A stretch of DNA of 64,000 bases from Hofstenia miamia. Lineage: Eukaryota > Xenacoelomorpha > Acoela. The notes under the pieces are model-generated. The model had not been told where the DNA came from, did no database searches, and was given only the letters and a program-made list of their open reading frames with translations. Every line of letters starts with the position of its first letter. The first letter of the stretch is position 1. Positions 38,270-48,961 of this stretch are shown here, piece by piece. The stretch spans positions 1,102,017-1,166,016 of the forward strand of contig SCFE01000043.1 in NCBI GenBank assembly GCA_004352715.1, in the 5' to 3' direction. A program made the position numbers and the translations under genes.

Positions 38270-38640
38270 AAAGCTTATTCCTGAGCGGAGATTGTTGAAT
38301 AGATTAACAAGTTCTCTTAGAAATTTTCGAATTTTTGAAAAAGATTTAAATTCTCTCCATACCTAATGTTAAAGTATTTAGAAGGTTTTGAGATCCTGGA
38401 GGCAACAACGAACTTTGACTATTTCATAATGTGTGCAAAGATATTCCAAACCCATTGAGGCGTCCCGTGCGCAAAGTCAGGGGCCTCGAAGAAAAAGGAG
38501 ACTCTCATTTATCATATGGTGCTTTCAGATTGAGCACCACCATTTATATTTTTTGAGCTATAAGCGATTGAAATTTTTTATAAGATCATGAAAAATTTTT
38601 AAAAATCACCAGGCTGCTTATGGTTAAGGCTAAAATCAAG
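38270..38640 (+). repeat. Dispersed repeat family, copy
   Basis: It aligns by eye with 60370-60690: both have AAAAAG followed by ATACCTAA, then TGCAAAGATA, CCCATTGAGGCGT or its near copy, CAAAGTCAG, CTTTCAGATTGAGCA, and GAGCTATAAGC or ACTATAAGC. No coding sequence or clear terminal inverted repeats were found, so the element class is unknown. A minus-strand frame of 81 residues at 38599-38844 partly overlaps the tail and is not supported. Confidence 0.6.
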
Positions 38641-38844
38641 GTTTGAAATATTAGACAGAAGCGAATCAATTGTAACTTGTATATTTTTAGATGCTTTCGA
38701 ACAGGTCCAACCCACGTGGGATGGCACGACCCGCTGGCACACTAGCTCAAAATTCCATTGATTCGTAAATTCAAAGTTAACAAGAAAAATTTTTGCATGA
38801 CGTTCGCTATTTGTAGTTGTTAGAGAGTTAAATAACAAATTCAA

Positions 38845-41800
38845 AAATACAAATAAAATATAGGGGAAAAATTGACATTATAATAGTGAGGCAACGCTGA
38901 ATAGAAGCAGGAATGCTCTTGAAAAATAAGTGCACTTATTACAGTAAGTTACAAAGTGCATTCATTTATTTTTAATAATAAATAAAAGTGCACTAAAATT
39001 CAGGATGCCTGATTGAAACGCACATTTCTAATTGCAACTTATTGATAATTTGAACAATACAATTTTAAATTTACGAACGTAAGATTGTATGATTATAATC
39101 AAAGCGATACTAGGAAAAAATAACACGATTTTCAACGACTCAAATGAAGAGAAGCCATTAGGTGTAATTTTTAAACTTTTAAATTAAAAACATTTATTAG
39201 GGTAGTTATAAGATAGGAATTTGAGTAAACTAAATTTTTTGAAATTGAATTGTTGACATATAAAATGAAGCATATGTTGTTTTCACCAATCCGCTAACAA
39301 TATTTATTGCTTCTGCGACAAGGGGAAGTATCATCGCGTGAAAGTATCAATATTCAGGCGCTGTGGGTTACCATTGGGTTGATGTTAGGTGATGATTTAA
39401 TGAGATGTGTACTTTTAATAATAAAGTAGTTACCAGTTTTATTACATTTCGAGTGTCGTTGTATATGTTCACGGAAACAAGATTTTGTAAAGAAATGTTC
39501 ACTAGTTTTGCGCAGTTATCCCTGTATGACATGTTCCACTTGAATTAGGAACTTTCGAGTTATTCGGAAAATTTCTAATGTTGAGGATGGATGCATAGAA
39601 TAGCATTTCATATACATGAATATGTATATGAAATGCATGCTTGTCTCTTTTGGCTGGGCCATTCTTTATAAGTTTGAATCATATTCGATTTCTTAGGACT
39701 GATTGTTTACAATTCGATTTTTTTTGTTCAATTGTGTAGTTTTCGCTGTTGGGGCTTGAAAGAAAGGACATATTCGATAAGGGATAGTTGGGAAAGTGTC
39801 GAAGATTCTCGTCCAAGCGACAACAATGTTCATTAAAACATCATCGAAGTAGTAGGCAAAATACTTCAGAAGTATTACAAAGTATTTCCCACAAGAGAAG
39901 AAATTAGTGCAACAATTCGATTGTGCTACATGAATAATATACGCAATATCAATCAAAATGGAAAGCAAATTATACATTTCAATTCTTCCGAAGTAAGGCA
40001 AGCAGCTTCTGCGGCTATTCTACAAAAGTTCTTAAAGAAACCATGATCGAGTATTATATGATCGTAAAATGAATGCCAAAAGTGTGTAGTAAATGAAAAA
40101 GGCTAAGGAATTGCGAGTTGTAATTAATTTAATTTAATTTAATATAACGCATTTCATAAAAGCATCAACACGGCTATGTAGATTTACAAAGCAGGACAGT
40201 TCCAAAAGTAAAAGAAAAGAGCATAGTTCGTTTAAAAAATAGCCAATCAAACACCGTAGTCACATTTTGTATGTGATCCAAATACAGACTACAAAAAAGT
40301 GCTTAGAAATCTCTATACGATGAACAATTCAAGCATAATTACATATCTGTATTACACTTTCAAACGACATGGATTATAGTTGGACATAAATTATATTTGT
40401 ATTTCTTCAAAAGGCTTTAATATCAATACAACTTTTGGAAAACCACGTTTTCTGCAAATTTATACAAAAGGTAATATCGCAGACAATTTCGGGTAATTTC
40501 ATTATAATTATAAAATCTTCTGTAAATTTAAAAAAAATGAGAAAATTTTTAACACTGCTTTATTTGTAGGTATTTACTGTTCTTTGTTGTTTGTTACAAT
40601 TGTCATGCATTTTATTATGAATTTTGATAAAATTACTGCATGCCACAGATTTTCAGACGGAAGAGTTATCATACCTGGGCAGAGCTGTTCAATAATATAT
40701 TTGCACGCAAATAATTAAATGGGCACATGACCACAAAAAATTTTTCATTCCAAAGACAACCAATCAATGACTGCAATTAACTGCAATACTTGGCAAAATA
40801 TAAGAACCACACTAGTAACAGTGTATAGGTCTCAAAAAAGCCTTGTTTACCCTCAGAAACAGCTGCATTTCCCACTTGTTTGGCAAGAGAGCGACAAGCA
40901 GTATCAAAAACTTTAAAGTCGTTAGGCGGTTAAATACAAAAGATTTCAATTCCTACAATCTTTGCAAATACTTGGCTAATTTAATTTCAAAAATTTTTCA
41001 TGAATTAATTTTTTAACAGTCCTGTACCAGGAATGACCAAAATGTTAGTTTTTTTATTTGTCCGATATCCGAGAAATGTGGCATATTATAATTTAACGCT
41101 TAAATCTTTTAAAAAGGATAAATTCATTGAATCTATCGATATTCCATGGGTATAGAAGGCATCCATATTAAACATTATTTTTACTTAATTTTCACAACAA
41201 ACTGCAAAAATAAGTTGGGAAAATTACAAGCAAGCGTAAATCTTAATATATTTGTTTATTAAACATTTTCCAGAATCAACAGAGCAGAGAATTATGACAT
41301 GTGTGCAAATAGCTGAGATTGGAAACGAACGATGGAATACGGTTAACAGTTTGCAGATTTAGTGCTGAAATTAAAGGAAGGTAATCAGAAAATTACGCTT
41401 AATCATTTTGAAGGAGTCTGATAAATTGATAGTTTTCCGAGAGGTAGTTAGAAATTATAGATAAATTGACAGCGCGCCACTTGAATAAAAAGTAGATGCA
41501 CGCAATTTCAAATACAGTTCTGGAATATTCCAAAAAATTGAACAGCTAGAGCTGCATTAAAAATATTAATGAAAAGTACATCCTCTATTCTGAATAAACC
41601 ACAATTACCTGTTTAAACATAACTATTCATACAAATCAAACAACTGTAGTTTGAAAAATTCCAATGGTTGAGCAGATGATTTAAGAGTTAAGGCTATAAA
41701 AAATTTGCGATTTCAAGGTTTTTCGGTTATGAAAACGTATTCGTTGATTAATTCAATCAAAGTTAAAATCAAAAAGATTAGGGTTAGGTAAATAAATTTT

Positions 41801-42245
41801 AAAGTATTTTTGTTAAATACCAACAACAATAACTTAGGAAAAAGTATGCCAATTTTAACATAAACTCATTTTTGGCCAAAACAAATATAAGTTTGTCAGG
41901 GAAATACCAATTTTGATAATCTTAAAAAACCATTTTGACCTTTTGACTAAAAATTAAAAAAATTCAAAAGCAAAACAAAATTCTATTTCATTAATATGAA
42001 AAAATGCGAATATATAAGTACATGTGTAACATACAAATTATAAAATCGTAAAATAGGCAAACATATACGTAGCAAGAAATAATCAATTTGGAAAAATTTG
42101 AGGCGTAATTCTTAATTAAATTCTCAAATTTGACAATAAAATTGTAATTTTTTACTTTTTTGTGAAAAACTAAAGCTTGACATTTTTTGATTTTAGACCG
42201 AATTTTGAATATTTTTGGTTGGCAGAAAAAACCGCTTTAATTATC
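38845..42245. other. AT-rich stretch, no supported gene
   Basis: Besides the palindrome at 39603 there is an open plus-strand stretch of about 68 codons (about 39842-40044) with protein-like composition (FPTREEISATIRLCYMNNIR) but no start at its beginning and no family I know. The rest is simple AT-rich sequence. Confidence 0.45.
39603..39636. repeat. Perfect 14-bp inverted repeat
   Basis: GCATTTCATATACA (39603-39616) and TGTATATGAAATGC (39623-39636) are perfect complements around the 6-base loop TGAATA. There is no gene nearby; it could be a hairpin or a small foldback scar. Confidence 0.85.
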
Positions 42246-42266
42246 ACTTTAATTTTTCCTCTATAA

Positions 42267-42272
42267 TTTATT
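42267..42272 (-). terminator. Possible poly(A) signal for IMP3
   Basis: AATAAA on the minus strand about 175 bases after the IMP3 stop codon. In AT-rich DNA this hexamer is frequent by chance, so the assignment is tentative. Confidence 0.4.
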
Positions 42273-42445
42273 AAGATAAATCGTCGTCGTATAGAAGGCA
42301 ATCATCAAAAACCCACATTTGATTACGGCAATAAATTACACATTTTTAGGTCAGTAACAAAATTAATGGCAAAAATCTATAACACTGGTCTGAATTATTA
42401 CAAAAAATAAGAAATCACAAAAATCTAAACTAAAATCCTGGAAAC

Positions 42446-42991
42446 TCATACAAAATCATAATCGTCAAATTCTTCATTGTATGATTTAATGTGCGCCTTT
42501 ATTTTGGAGGAATCTACCCAAGTGACCAAGTCCTCCATTTGTCTGGTAACGAAATATGCGGGATCTCTGATCACATTGGGCCCAACTCTAACATGTCCGT
42601 GTTCAATAAACTTAATGGCCATGGGAAGGTGCTGAGACATACGCAACTTAATCATTATCAAAGGCAACCGACGCCTGCAGAAAGCTGCGCCAGTTACTCG
42701 CATAACCTCCGCGAAATTTCTATTGGTTGGAATGATGCCCGCGTAATAGAGTTTCTCCACTAATTGAACTGTTGAAAACACACGAAATTTATCATTTTCA
42801 TCAAGAGCTTTCAACTTCTCGACGATTTCACGAACTTGTCGAGCCATTTTTTTATAAACTAAATAGTCTTCGCGTTTCTGTACACCATACCGCCTCATGA
42901 TTTTCAGTTCCTCTGCATTTGCATCCAACTCCCAATTTATAAAGTCAACCTTCTTAAGCAATTTCTTCTCATGATAGCGAAGCTTCCGCAT
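42446..42991 (-). CDS. IMP3: U3 small nucleolar ribonucleoprotein IMP3
   Basis: IMP3 is a nucleolar protein of the U3 snoRNP and small-subunit processome; with IMP4 and MPP10 it helps U3 snoRNA pair with pre-rRNA for 18S maturation. The 181-residue product starts MRKLRYHEKKLLKKVDFINW, the family's hallmark N-terminus, and holds an S4 RNA-binding domain at about 107-170 (CRRRLPLIMIKLRMSQHL, then HGHVRVGPNVIRDP and the VTWVDSSKIK segment). Family members are about 183-184 residues. I chose ATG 42991 over the in-frame ATG at 43027 because the extra 12 residues are not part of the family and overlap an acceptor-like sequence. The frame is intact without introns. The transcript may have a 5'-UTR intron. 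No neighbouring gene was found. Confidence 0.96.
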   Translation of the reverse strand: MRKLRYHEKKLLKKVDFINWELDANAEELKIMRRYGVQKREDYLVYKKMARQVREIVEKLKALDENDKFRVFSTVQLVEKLYYAGIIPTNRNFAEVMRVTGAAFCRRRLPLIMIKLRMSQHLPMAIKFIEHGHVRVGPNVIRDPAYFVTRQMEDLVTWVDSSKIKAHIKSYNEEFDDYDFV

Positions 42992-42995
42992 CCCA

Positions 42996-43018
42996 CTAAA
43001 TAAACAAAAATTGTTTGG
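42996..43018 (-). promoter_or_regulatory. Possible 3' splice acceptor before IMP3 start
   Basis: Read on the minus strand, AATTTTTGTTTATTTAG precedes TGGGATG, the last three bases being the chosen start codon. A T-rich tract ending in TAG is a good acceptor and would place the first exon upstream as noncoding. A donor was not established. Confidence 0.45.
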
Positions 43019-43109
43019 TACAGACATTTAAAAGTATTAAAAATAACTGAGTAAAATAAAAATATAAGAGAATCAGTAGGATTAAAATTTATACTGCCAA
43101 ATACAGGGG

Positions 43110-43470
43110 ACTGTTAAGATGACACAAACCGTTTTGTACAAACCTTCAACTTTAAACTGCCAAGGGATTTTTGAGAAAATTCATTATCATATAAAAAAAC
43201 ATTTAAACGCACGATGGGCTTTTGCGCTAGAGGCCAGCACGCTGTGTAGCATCTGTTCCCGAGGGAGATAATTGCAAGATAATTATTCTCAAAGCATGTG
43301 CCGGGGCATGAATTTGCCAAAGAGCACTTAACATAGTTCATTTGCCCTGGAACAAAGCCCATCGTGTAACATCCACTTACAGCTCAAAAAATTATTAACA
43401 CTGTGCTCAATCGGACCTGCGACCTCTGATTTTGGGCACTGCACGCCTCAATGGGTCCTTGCACATATCA
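43110..43470 (-). repeat. Dispersed repeat family, reverse copy
   Basis: Read on the minus strand it has TGTGCAAGGACCCATTGAGG, then CAGAGGTCGCAGGTC, GATTGAGCACAGTGTTAATA and further on GCGTTTAAATG and CCCTTGGCAGTTTAAAG. These match the copies at 38.0-38.6 and 60.4-60.7 kb. It lies directly upstream of the IMP3 gene, so it may contribute to that gene's 5' region. Confidence 0.6.
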
Positions 43471-43520
43471 AGAAACACCTAAACCTATTATACTGGAATT
43501 TTCGTAGCAGTTATTGCTGA

Positions 43521-43949
43521 GGGGTCGATTTGCCCCCTTAAAATATCGGAAACGGTACATCCAATCAACACCAAATTTTGTGTGGAGATACTTTGACATG
43601 TGAGGAATATCTTGGTGGCAACCATTTTGCCATACAATAATATGCAAATTATGCGCATATTAATTAGGTTACGTATCAAATTTTCTTAATTTCTCACTAT
43701 TGACAGAAAATTAGAAATATTACTAAATAGGAATATAACATAGAAAACATTTCGAAATTCTCAAGAAATGTCAGTTTTTCATGGACATTTTTTAAATCGC
43801 TATAACTTTGTAACCCTTGACCCCATCTGCATAATTTTTGCATCAAAAGTTGCGGAAAAAGGTAAAGAAAAAAGGCATGTAAGGAGAGTTTATTTAAAAA
43901 ACGGTCTCTGAGTTAAATCTAAAAATATTGAGGGGGTCAAATCGGCCCC
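43521..43949. mobile_element. MITE with GGGGTCGATTTG inverted ends
   Basis: The left end is GGGGTCGATTTGCCCCCT then TAAAATAT; the right end read inward is GGGGCCGATTTGACCCCCT then CAATAT. About 22 of 26 positions agree. No target duplication is obvious, and the similarity may extend a few bases outward (GCTGA / GCCTG), so the exact ends are uncertain. It has no coding capacity; the 63-residue minus frame inside is a by-product of the sequence. Confidence 0.65.
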
Positions 43950-44286
43950 AGGCAGAGATAGTTGTCTTTGGTAAAATAGGATTAAAGTTGTTTGTTGCTT
44001 CCATGGTCTCAAAGCTTTATGAATTATTAATCTTTTGAACAACTTCAGTCACACATCAATACGCCTTAATAGAAATCTTCAACATTGCATTAAAGCATGT
44101 TCTTCAATAGACCTGCCATCTCTCACGATTTCGAGAAAATTCTTTGTAGAAACGCCTTTTACTTTAAACAGACGATAGGCAGTTTAAGATTAAACAATTT
44201 TCTCAAAGCGTATTAAGAATTTTCGAAATCCTTCAATGTAGACACATCTCCCCCATGTGTCTAGGTATATTGACATATGTATTTGT

Positions 44287-44722
44287 CATAGATGGACGCG
44301 GGTGTAATTTTCTATAACCGCATTGCACCGCATCCGCAGTGAGTGAGCCCTCAACTCAATTGTTTTTTTCTAAATGTCACCTGTCGATTACAAATGTACA
44401 TCACATGCATAGAGTATTATAATATATGACCTATAGGCATGCACCCTACATTGTCATCTTACTTTTGCTTTACAGTATTAAAACATGGCCCTTCAAGTAA
44501 TTAAGCCAAAAAATGTCAATCACCAAATTGACTTTCTATTAATTTTGTTTAAGTGAATGAATGATGTTATATTATGTAGATTTCGCAGTATAAATTATAT
44601 TGTATTAGTTTAGTATTACACATGTAACAAAATAAAAATGACCACCAGCACAGCACCGCAACACTTGTACCATTTGAAATTCAGTATCCGCGCGGGTTAA
44701 CCCCCACCTGCGTCCATCTTTG
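44287..44722. mobile_element. hAT-like MITE with perfect 8-bp target duplication
   Basis: GTATTTGT occurs at 44279-44286 and again at 44723-44730, flanking a 436-bp segment exactly. Its ends are CATAGATGGACGCGGGTG on the left and CAAAGATGGACGCAGGTG read inward on the right, matching at 16 of 18 positions. An 8-bp duplication and CA-starting ends point to the hAT superfamily. Subterminal parts are GC-rich (CCGCATTGCACCGCATCCGC on the left). No open frame of note; it depends on another element's transposase. Confidence 0.85.
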
Positions 44723-44730
44723 GTATTTGT

Positions 44731-45894
44731 GAAAGTGATCTCATATAGCGGTGAACATTTGTGCAAAACAGTAATGCTCTACCTGAAATACTATTATTTT
44801 GCAATGAACATTCAGATTTTTATAAAAAATTACAAATTCTCCTACACACAAAGTTCATATTATTATATAGTCTAAAATCTATGAGATAAACTATTAACAG
44901 CAAATTTATATGCAGACAAATTGTCCAAATCTAATTGAAGCGCACTGTTCGTAGCATCAAGAGCAGACTTGTCAACGACCTAAAATTTTTAAGCTACCTT
45001 TTCTCATTTCGAGTACGTTCAGCTCGCCACATACAACCTTTCAATTAAGCTCGTCTTAGCTCGATAATTTTTTTAAAAAGTATTACACTTTCAGAATTTT
45101 TTACATAGCTCTTCCTATTATTTAATGAAAATTATAAAATAAAAAAGATATATTGAACGAAAAATAAAAAAATCTGCACAATCAAATTCACATGCAGAAC
45201 TATAAATTTGCTGTGCCTAAATAAGGATAGTTTTGGGCTCGTTTTATACCCAAGGCAGTGCTCAAGCTCGGCTCGTTGATCGAATTAAAAGAAGAGGTAG
45301 TCTTCAATCCTGGGTGTTTTTGGATTGTAAACATTGTTACTAGATTTGAATTTATGAGCCTTGCAATATTTTTAAAAAATCATCACCAATTTTAAAAACC
45401 CTTCGGTAGTTTGCGTTAAAAAAGTTTAAAATTTTTAATTATAATGGTTTGAAAACATATAAAGATATAGGCCTGTAGACAGCAAGAAATTTCTGTTTCA
45501 TGACCGTGATTTTGCAAAATTATTCCAACGCATATGTATAGAAATGTTCAACGAGTTTCAGGCGTTTCTAGAATTGATTGCTAAACGTATGTTGCACTTT
45601 TAATAAAAGAATATTAAAGCGGCTAAATTGATTAAATTATACATTGATTGATGGTTATAAACTTCAATTCTATTAGACATAAAAGAAAGTAAAATTACAT
45701 CGAGCAGTGAAGAGATAGTTAATTGGAAGTTCGTAAGGGAATAATTGCTTATCTTGGTAGAACGGATATCCCCTCAGAATCATTTAAACTAAAAACTATG
45801 TTATTAAGAACAATTACAAGTGGAAAAACAGAATTGACATTTGGCTTCTAGTCCAATATTTTACTCGTCAATTACAAAACAATGCGTAAATATA
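44731..45894. other. AT-rich stretch, no supported gene
   Basis: Between 44990 and 45290 the word GCTCG recurs (CAGCTCGCC, AAGCTCGTC, TAGCTCGAT, GGGCTCGTT, AAGCTCGGCTCG), probably debris of an inverted-repeat element. Defined ends were not found. Confidence 0.45.
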
Positions 45895-46035
45895 TTCTCT
45901 TCTACACATATATATATATATATATANNNNNNNNNNNNNNNNNNNNNNNNNNNNNNNNNNNNNNNNNNNNNNNNNNNNNNNNNNNNNNNNNNNNNNNNNN
46001 NNNTTCTCTTCTACACATATATATATATATATAAT
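45895..46035. other. Gap with duplicated flanks (assembly artefact)
   Basis: N runs from 45927 to 46003. TTCTCTTCTACACATATA with its TA tract occurs both just before (45895) and just after (46004). The contig ends overlap, so the gap size is not reliable. Confidence 0.85.
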
Positions 46036-46092
46036 ATATATATACATATATATATATATATGCTATGTATAATATATATATATATATATATA

Positions 46093-46698
46093 ATGGGTGA
46101 TCAATAAAAATCCGTACTAATTGGAAATTATATCATATTAAGGCATATCACATAGTTATCAAAATGTAATGAAACAATGAAACTAAATGAAAAGTGTATA
46201 TAACTCAAACGTGATATCAACACATTTTAGTGGTAAACAGCTTCAAAGCTTCAAGTCAAATTTTGAAGCCAATTGCCTTTGAGAAAGCCTCCACCTAAGG
46301 CCAAATCACAGATTGCATTACGATTGCGTTGAGTTAACTTTTCATCCGGTTTCCCTGATCCTTGAGATTGATCAGTGGATCCAACAGTCTCATATCTGTT
46401 TAAAACATCGTATATAGTTTGCTTTGAAAGACCTAGCTCTTTAAAATAAAGAAACAATTCATATTTGGAATGGTTTGGATGGCGGTTGTGATAATCAACA
46501 ATTACGTCCCGCTTTTGTTGCTCATTGAGGTTTTTCATTGCATTATCAATTATATGCCACGTGAAATGAATATTAAAAACGGTTAAAGTTTTAGAAACAT
46601 ATCAAGTATTGTTTAATTACATTTTTGATAGACTATGTGATACGCCTTAATACGGTACAATTCTCAATTAGTGCGGATACTTATTGATCACTCGTCAT
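46093..46698 (-). mobile_element. Mariner-related deletion derivative with long inverted repeats
   Basis: About 80 bases at each end are inverted copies: the left reads GGTGATCAATAAAAATCCGT, ACTAATTGG, ATATTAAGGCATATCACATAG and TATCAAAA; the right read inward has AGTGATCAATAAGTATCCGC, ACTAATTGAG, GTATTAAGGCGTATCACATAG and TATCAAAAA. The exact outer bases are blurred by surrounding TA repeats, as expected if the target is TA. The middle keeps only the N-terminal DNA-binding part of a transposase on the minus strand. At about 600 bp it is non-autonomous. Confidence 0.8.
46251..46538 (-). pseudogene. Mariner-like transposase, N-terminal DNA-binding remnant
   Basis: The frame starts MKNLNEQQKRDVIVDYHNRH and continues with a helix-turn-helix (about 22-48, ELFLYFKELGLSKQTIYDVL). 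A basic linker follows (GSGKPDEKLTQRNRNAICD) before the stop at residue 95. This is the layout of the first DNA-binding domain of mariner/IS630 transposases and recalls the rosa-type group. The second DNA-binding domain and the catalytic DDE/D core are deleted. The N-terminus itself is undamaged, so a DNA-binding-only protein could in principle be made. Confidence 0.7.
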
Positions 46699-46809
46699 TT
46701 ATATTTTTATATATATATAAGTGTATATATAGATATGTTTATATATATATATATATAATAGCTTTTTGTACATAGTAATTGTCAGCATGTGAGTACAAAG
46801 CAGACATTT

Positions 46810-47627
46810 ATGTATATATATATATAGTATATAAATTTACAATTAATAATGCACAGTCATTTTGTGAATTAATTAGAAAGATTTTAAATGCAGCTAAAAT
46901 TAATATTGCACAAATTTGGAAAATGGGAAACAATTTATTTTCAATTGCCATGAATCTCAATTCCACTGCGATGAACAAAGTTGTTCGTCAGACACAATGG
47001 TGCAAAATTATTTACAGTAAAAAGATGACGCACTATTAATTAGGTCTTCGGAAATATTGATTTTAATAGGTTTTGATGCAAGAGGGAACTTAATACGTGT
47101 GAAATGCTAAACAGGTTTTATGCTTTAGCTTAGGATAATATACAGCAAACTCAAGGCTGAGTAAGTAGTAAAAATGTAGCGTAGGCAGTACACTACCGTA
47201 AATTGTTAATGTTCTTCTTTAACCTATTAATGTATATATTTAAATATTAATTAATATCAATTATTAAACATCACGTCTTAAAATATATGCTCGCATACAA
47301 TTGTCACAAATGTAATAAAGGAGAGAAAATTACAAAAATATAATTAAAAGAATAAAAAGGATAAAATAATCCTAAAAAATTGATTCATTCAGCATTTCAT
47401 ATTCATAGGTAGGAATTAAAATTATGGGATGCAAACAATTTGAAAAAATATTTGCTATATCATGATATAAGATTGTAGCGCAGTATGTTCTGGTGAAAAA
47501 ATATGGGATTTTTGTTAGCAAATCTAATACAACGAAATATATAAGGTTGCTTTTACTAATTCATATAGCATCACAACTAAAAAATCAAAACAAGTCCAAT
47601 ATTTTGCTAATAAGTACATAACATGTT
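46810..47627. repeat. 818-bp segment repeated at 48089-48907
   Basis: It is almost identical to 48089-48907. By eye the differences are one substitution (GGATGCAAAC versus GGATGTAAAC) and one extra A in a homopolymer. No gene is recognised; an 86-residue frame (46779-47039) has no motif. Confidence 0.9.
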
Positions 47628-47809
47628 GAACTCTATTTCCGCTAGCGTTACAAAATACTTAAAGCCTTTGATATGGAGGCATCCATGGGTTTGTCCGCAC
47701 TCATGTAATTATTACTTTGCCTGAAATATATAAAAATATAAATTATTTTCAATGAAAAATCCAGTTTTTGCAAAATCATTCAAATTCTTACCATACGTAA
47801 TAGTTTGAC

Positions 47810-47989
47810 AGCGCCAGGTCTTGAATTAAAGTCAAAAATGAGGCAATTATTTATCTTGTGTTGTTTTCAGATATTAAATATCTTCATTAGTTCGAGAGTT
47901 GTAAGCGTTTAAAATTTTTTTTTTTGGAGGAAACTATACAGATTTTGAAAAACTCCTAGTGAATTTAAGATTAAGGTGAATGAACACTT
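47810..47989 (+). repeat. Dispersed repeat family, copy
   Basis: GTTTTCAGATATTAAATATC, GAGAGTTGTAAGCGTTTAAA, ACAGATTTTGAAAAACTCCT and AAGATTAAGGTGAATG follow the order of the copies at 38.0-38.6 kb. It ends at a single N (47990). Confidence 0.5.
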
Positions 47990-48908
47990 NAAAATTACAA
48001 AAATATAATTAAAAGAATAAAAAGGATAAAATAATCCTAAAAAATTGATTCATTCAGCATTTCATATTCATAGGTAGGAATTAAAATNATGTATATATAT
48101 ATATAGTATATAAATTTACAATTAATAATGCACAGTCATTTTGTGAATTAATTAGAAAGATTTTAAATGCAGCTAAAATTAATATTGCACAAATTTGGAA
48201 AATGGGAAACAATTTATTTTCAATTGCCATGAATCTCAATTCCACTGCGATGAACAAAGTTGTTCGTCAGACACAATGGTGCAAAATTATTTACAGTAAA
48301 AAGATGACGCACTATTAATTAGGTCTTCGGAAATATTGATTTTAATAGGTTTTGATGCAAGAGGGAACTTAATACGTGTGAAATGCTAAACAGGTTTTAT
48401 GCTTTAGCTTAGGATAATATACAGCAAACTCAAGGCTGAGTAAGTAGTAAAAATGTAGCGTAGGCAGTACACTACCGTAAATTGTTAATGTTCTTCTTTA
48501 ACCTATTAATGTATATATTTAAATATTAATTAATATCAATTATTAAACATCACGTCTTAAAATATATGCTCGCATACAATTGTCACAAATGTAATAAAGG
48601 AGAGAAAATTACAAAAATATAATTAAAAGAATAAAAAGGATAAAATAATCCTAAAAAAATTGATTCATTCAGCATTTCATATTCATAGGTAGGAATTAAA
48701 ATTATGGGATGTAAACAATTTGAAAAAATATTTGCTATATCATGATATAAGATTGTAGCGCAGTATGTTCTGGTGAAAAAATATGGGATTTTTGTTAGCA
48801 AATCTAATACAACGAAATATATAAGGTTGCTTTTACTAATTCATATAGCATCACAACTAAAAAATCAAAACAAGTCCAATATTTTGCTAATAAGTACATA
48901 ACATGTTN
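47990..48908. other. Single-N joins enclosing duplicated sequence (assembly artefact)
   Basis: Single N characters stand at 47990, 48088 and 48908. Bases 47991-48087 repeat 47326-47422, and 48089-48907 repeat 46810-47627. Isolated N joins around near-identical copies are the mark of gap-filling or haplotype stitching, so this should not be counted as a real tandem duplication without read support. Confidence 0.85.

Positions 48909-48958
<50 letters not shown>
48909..48958. repeat. (AT)n microsatellite
   Basis: Fifty bases of alternating A and T after a single N. It is directly followed by CAGTGGCAGTCTCTGGG, which looks like a hAT-type start without a partner. Confidence 0.9.

Positions 48959-48961
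<3 letters not shown>

Noticed and set aside
38599-38844. 81-residue minus-strand frame
   Set aside because: It overlaps the tail of a dispersed repeat and shows no recognised domain.
42491-42763. 90-residue plus-strand frame inside IMP3
   Set aside because: Antisense shadow of a well-conserved gene, with no motif of its own.
42992-43027. 12 extra N-terminal residues of IMP3
   Set aside because: Not part of the family's N-terminus, and the DNA looks like a splice acceptor.
43375-43380. GTAAGT donor (minus strand) for an IMP3 5' exon
   Set aside because: It lies in a dispersed repeat copy, and without transcript data the choice is arbitrary.
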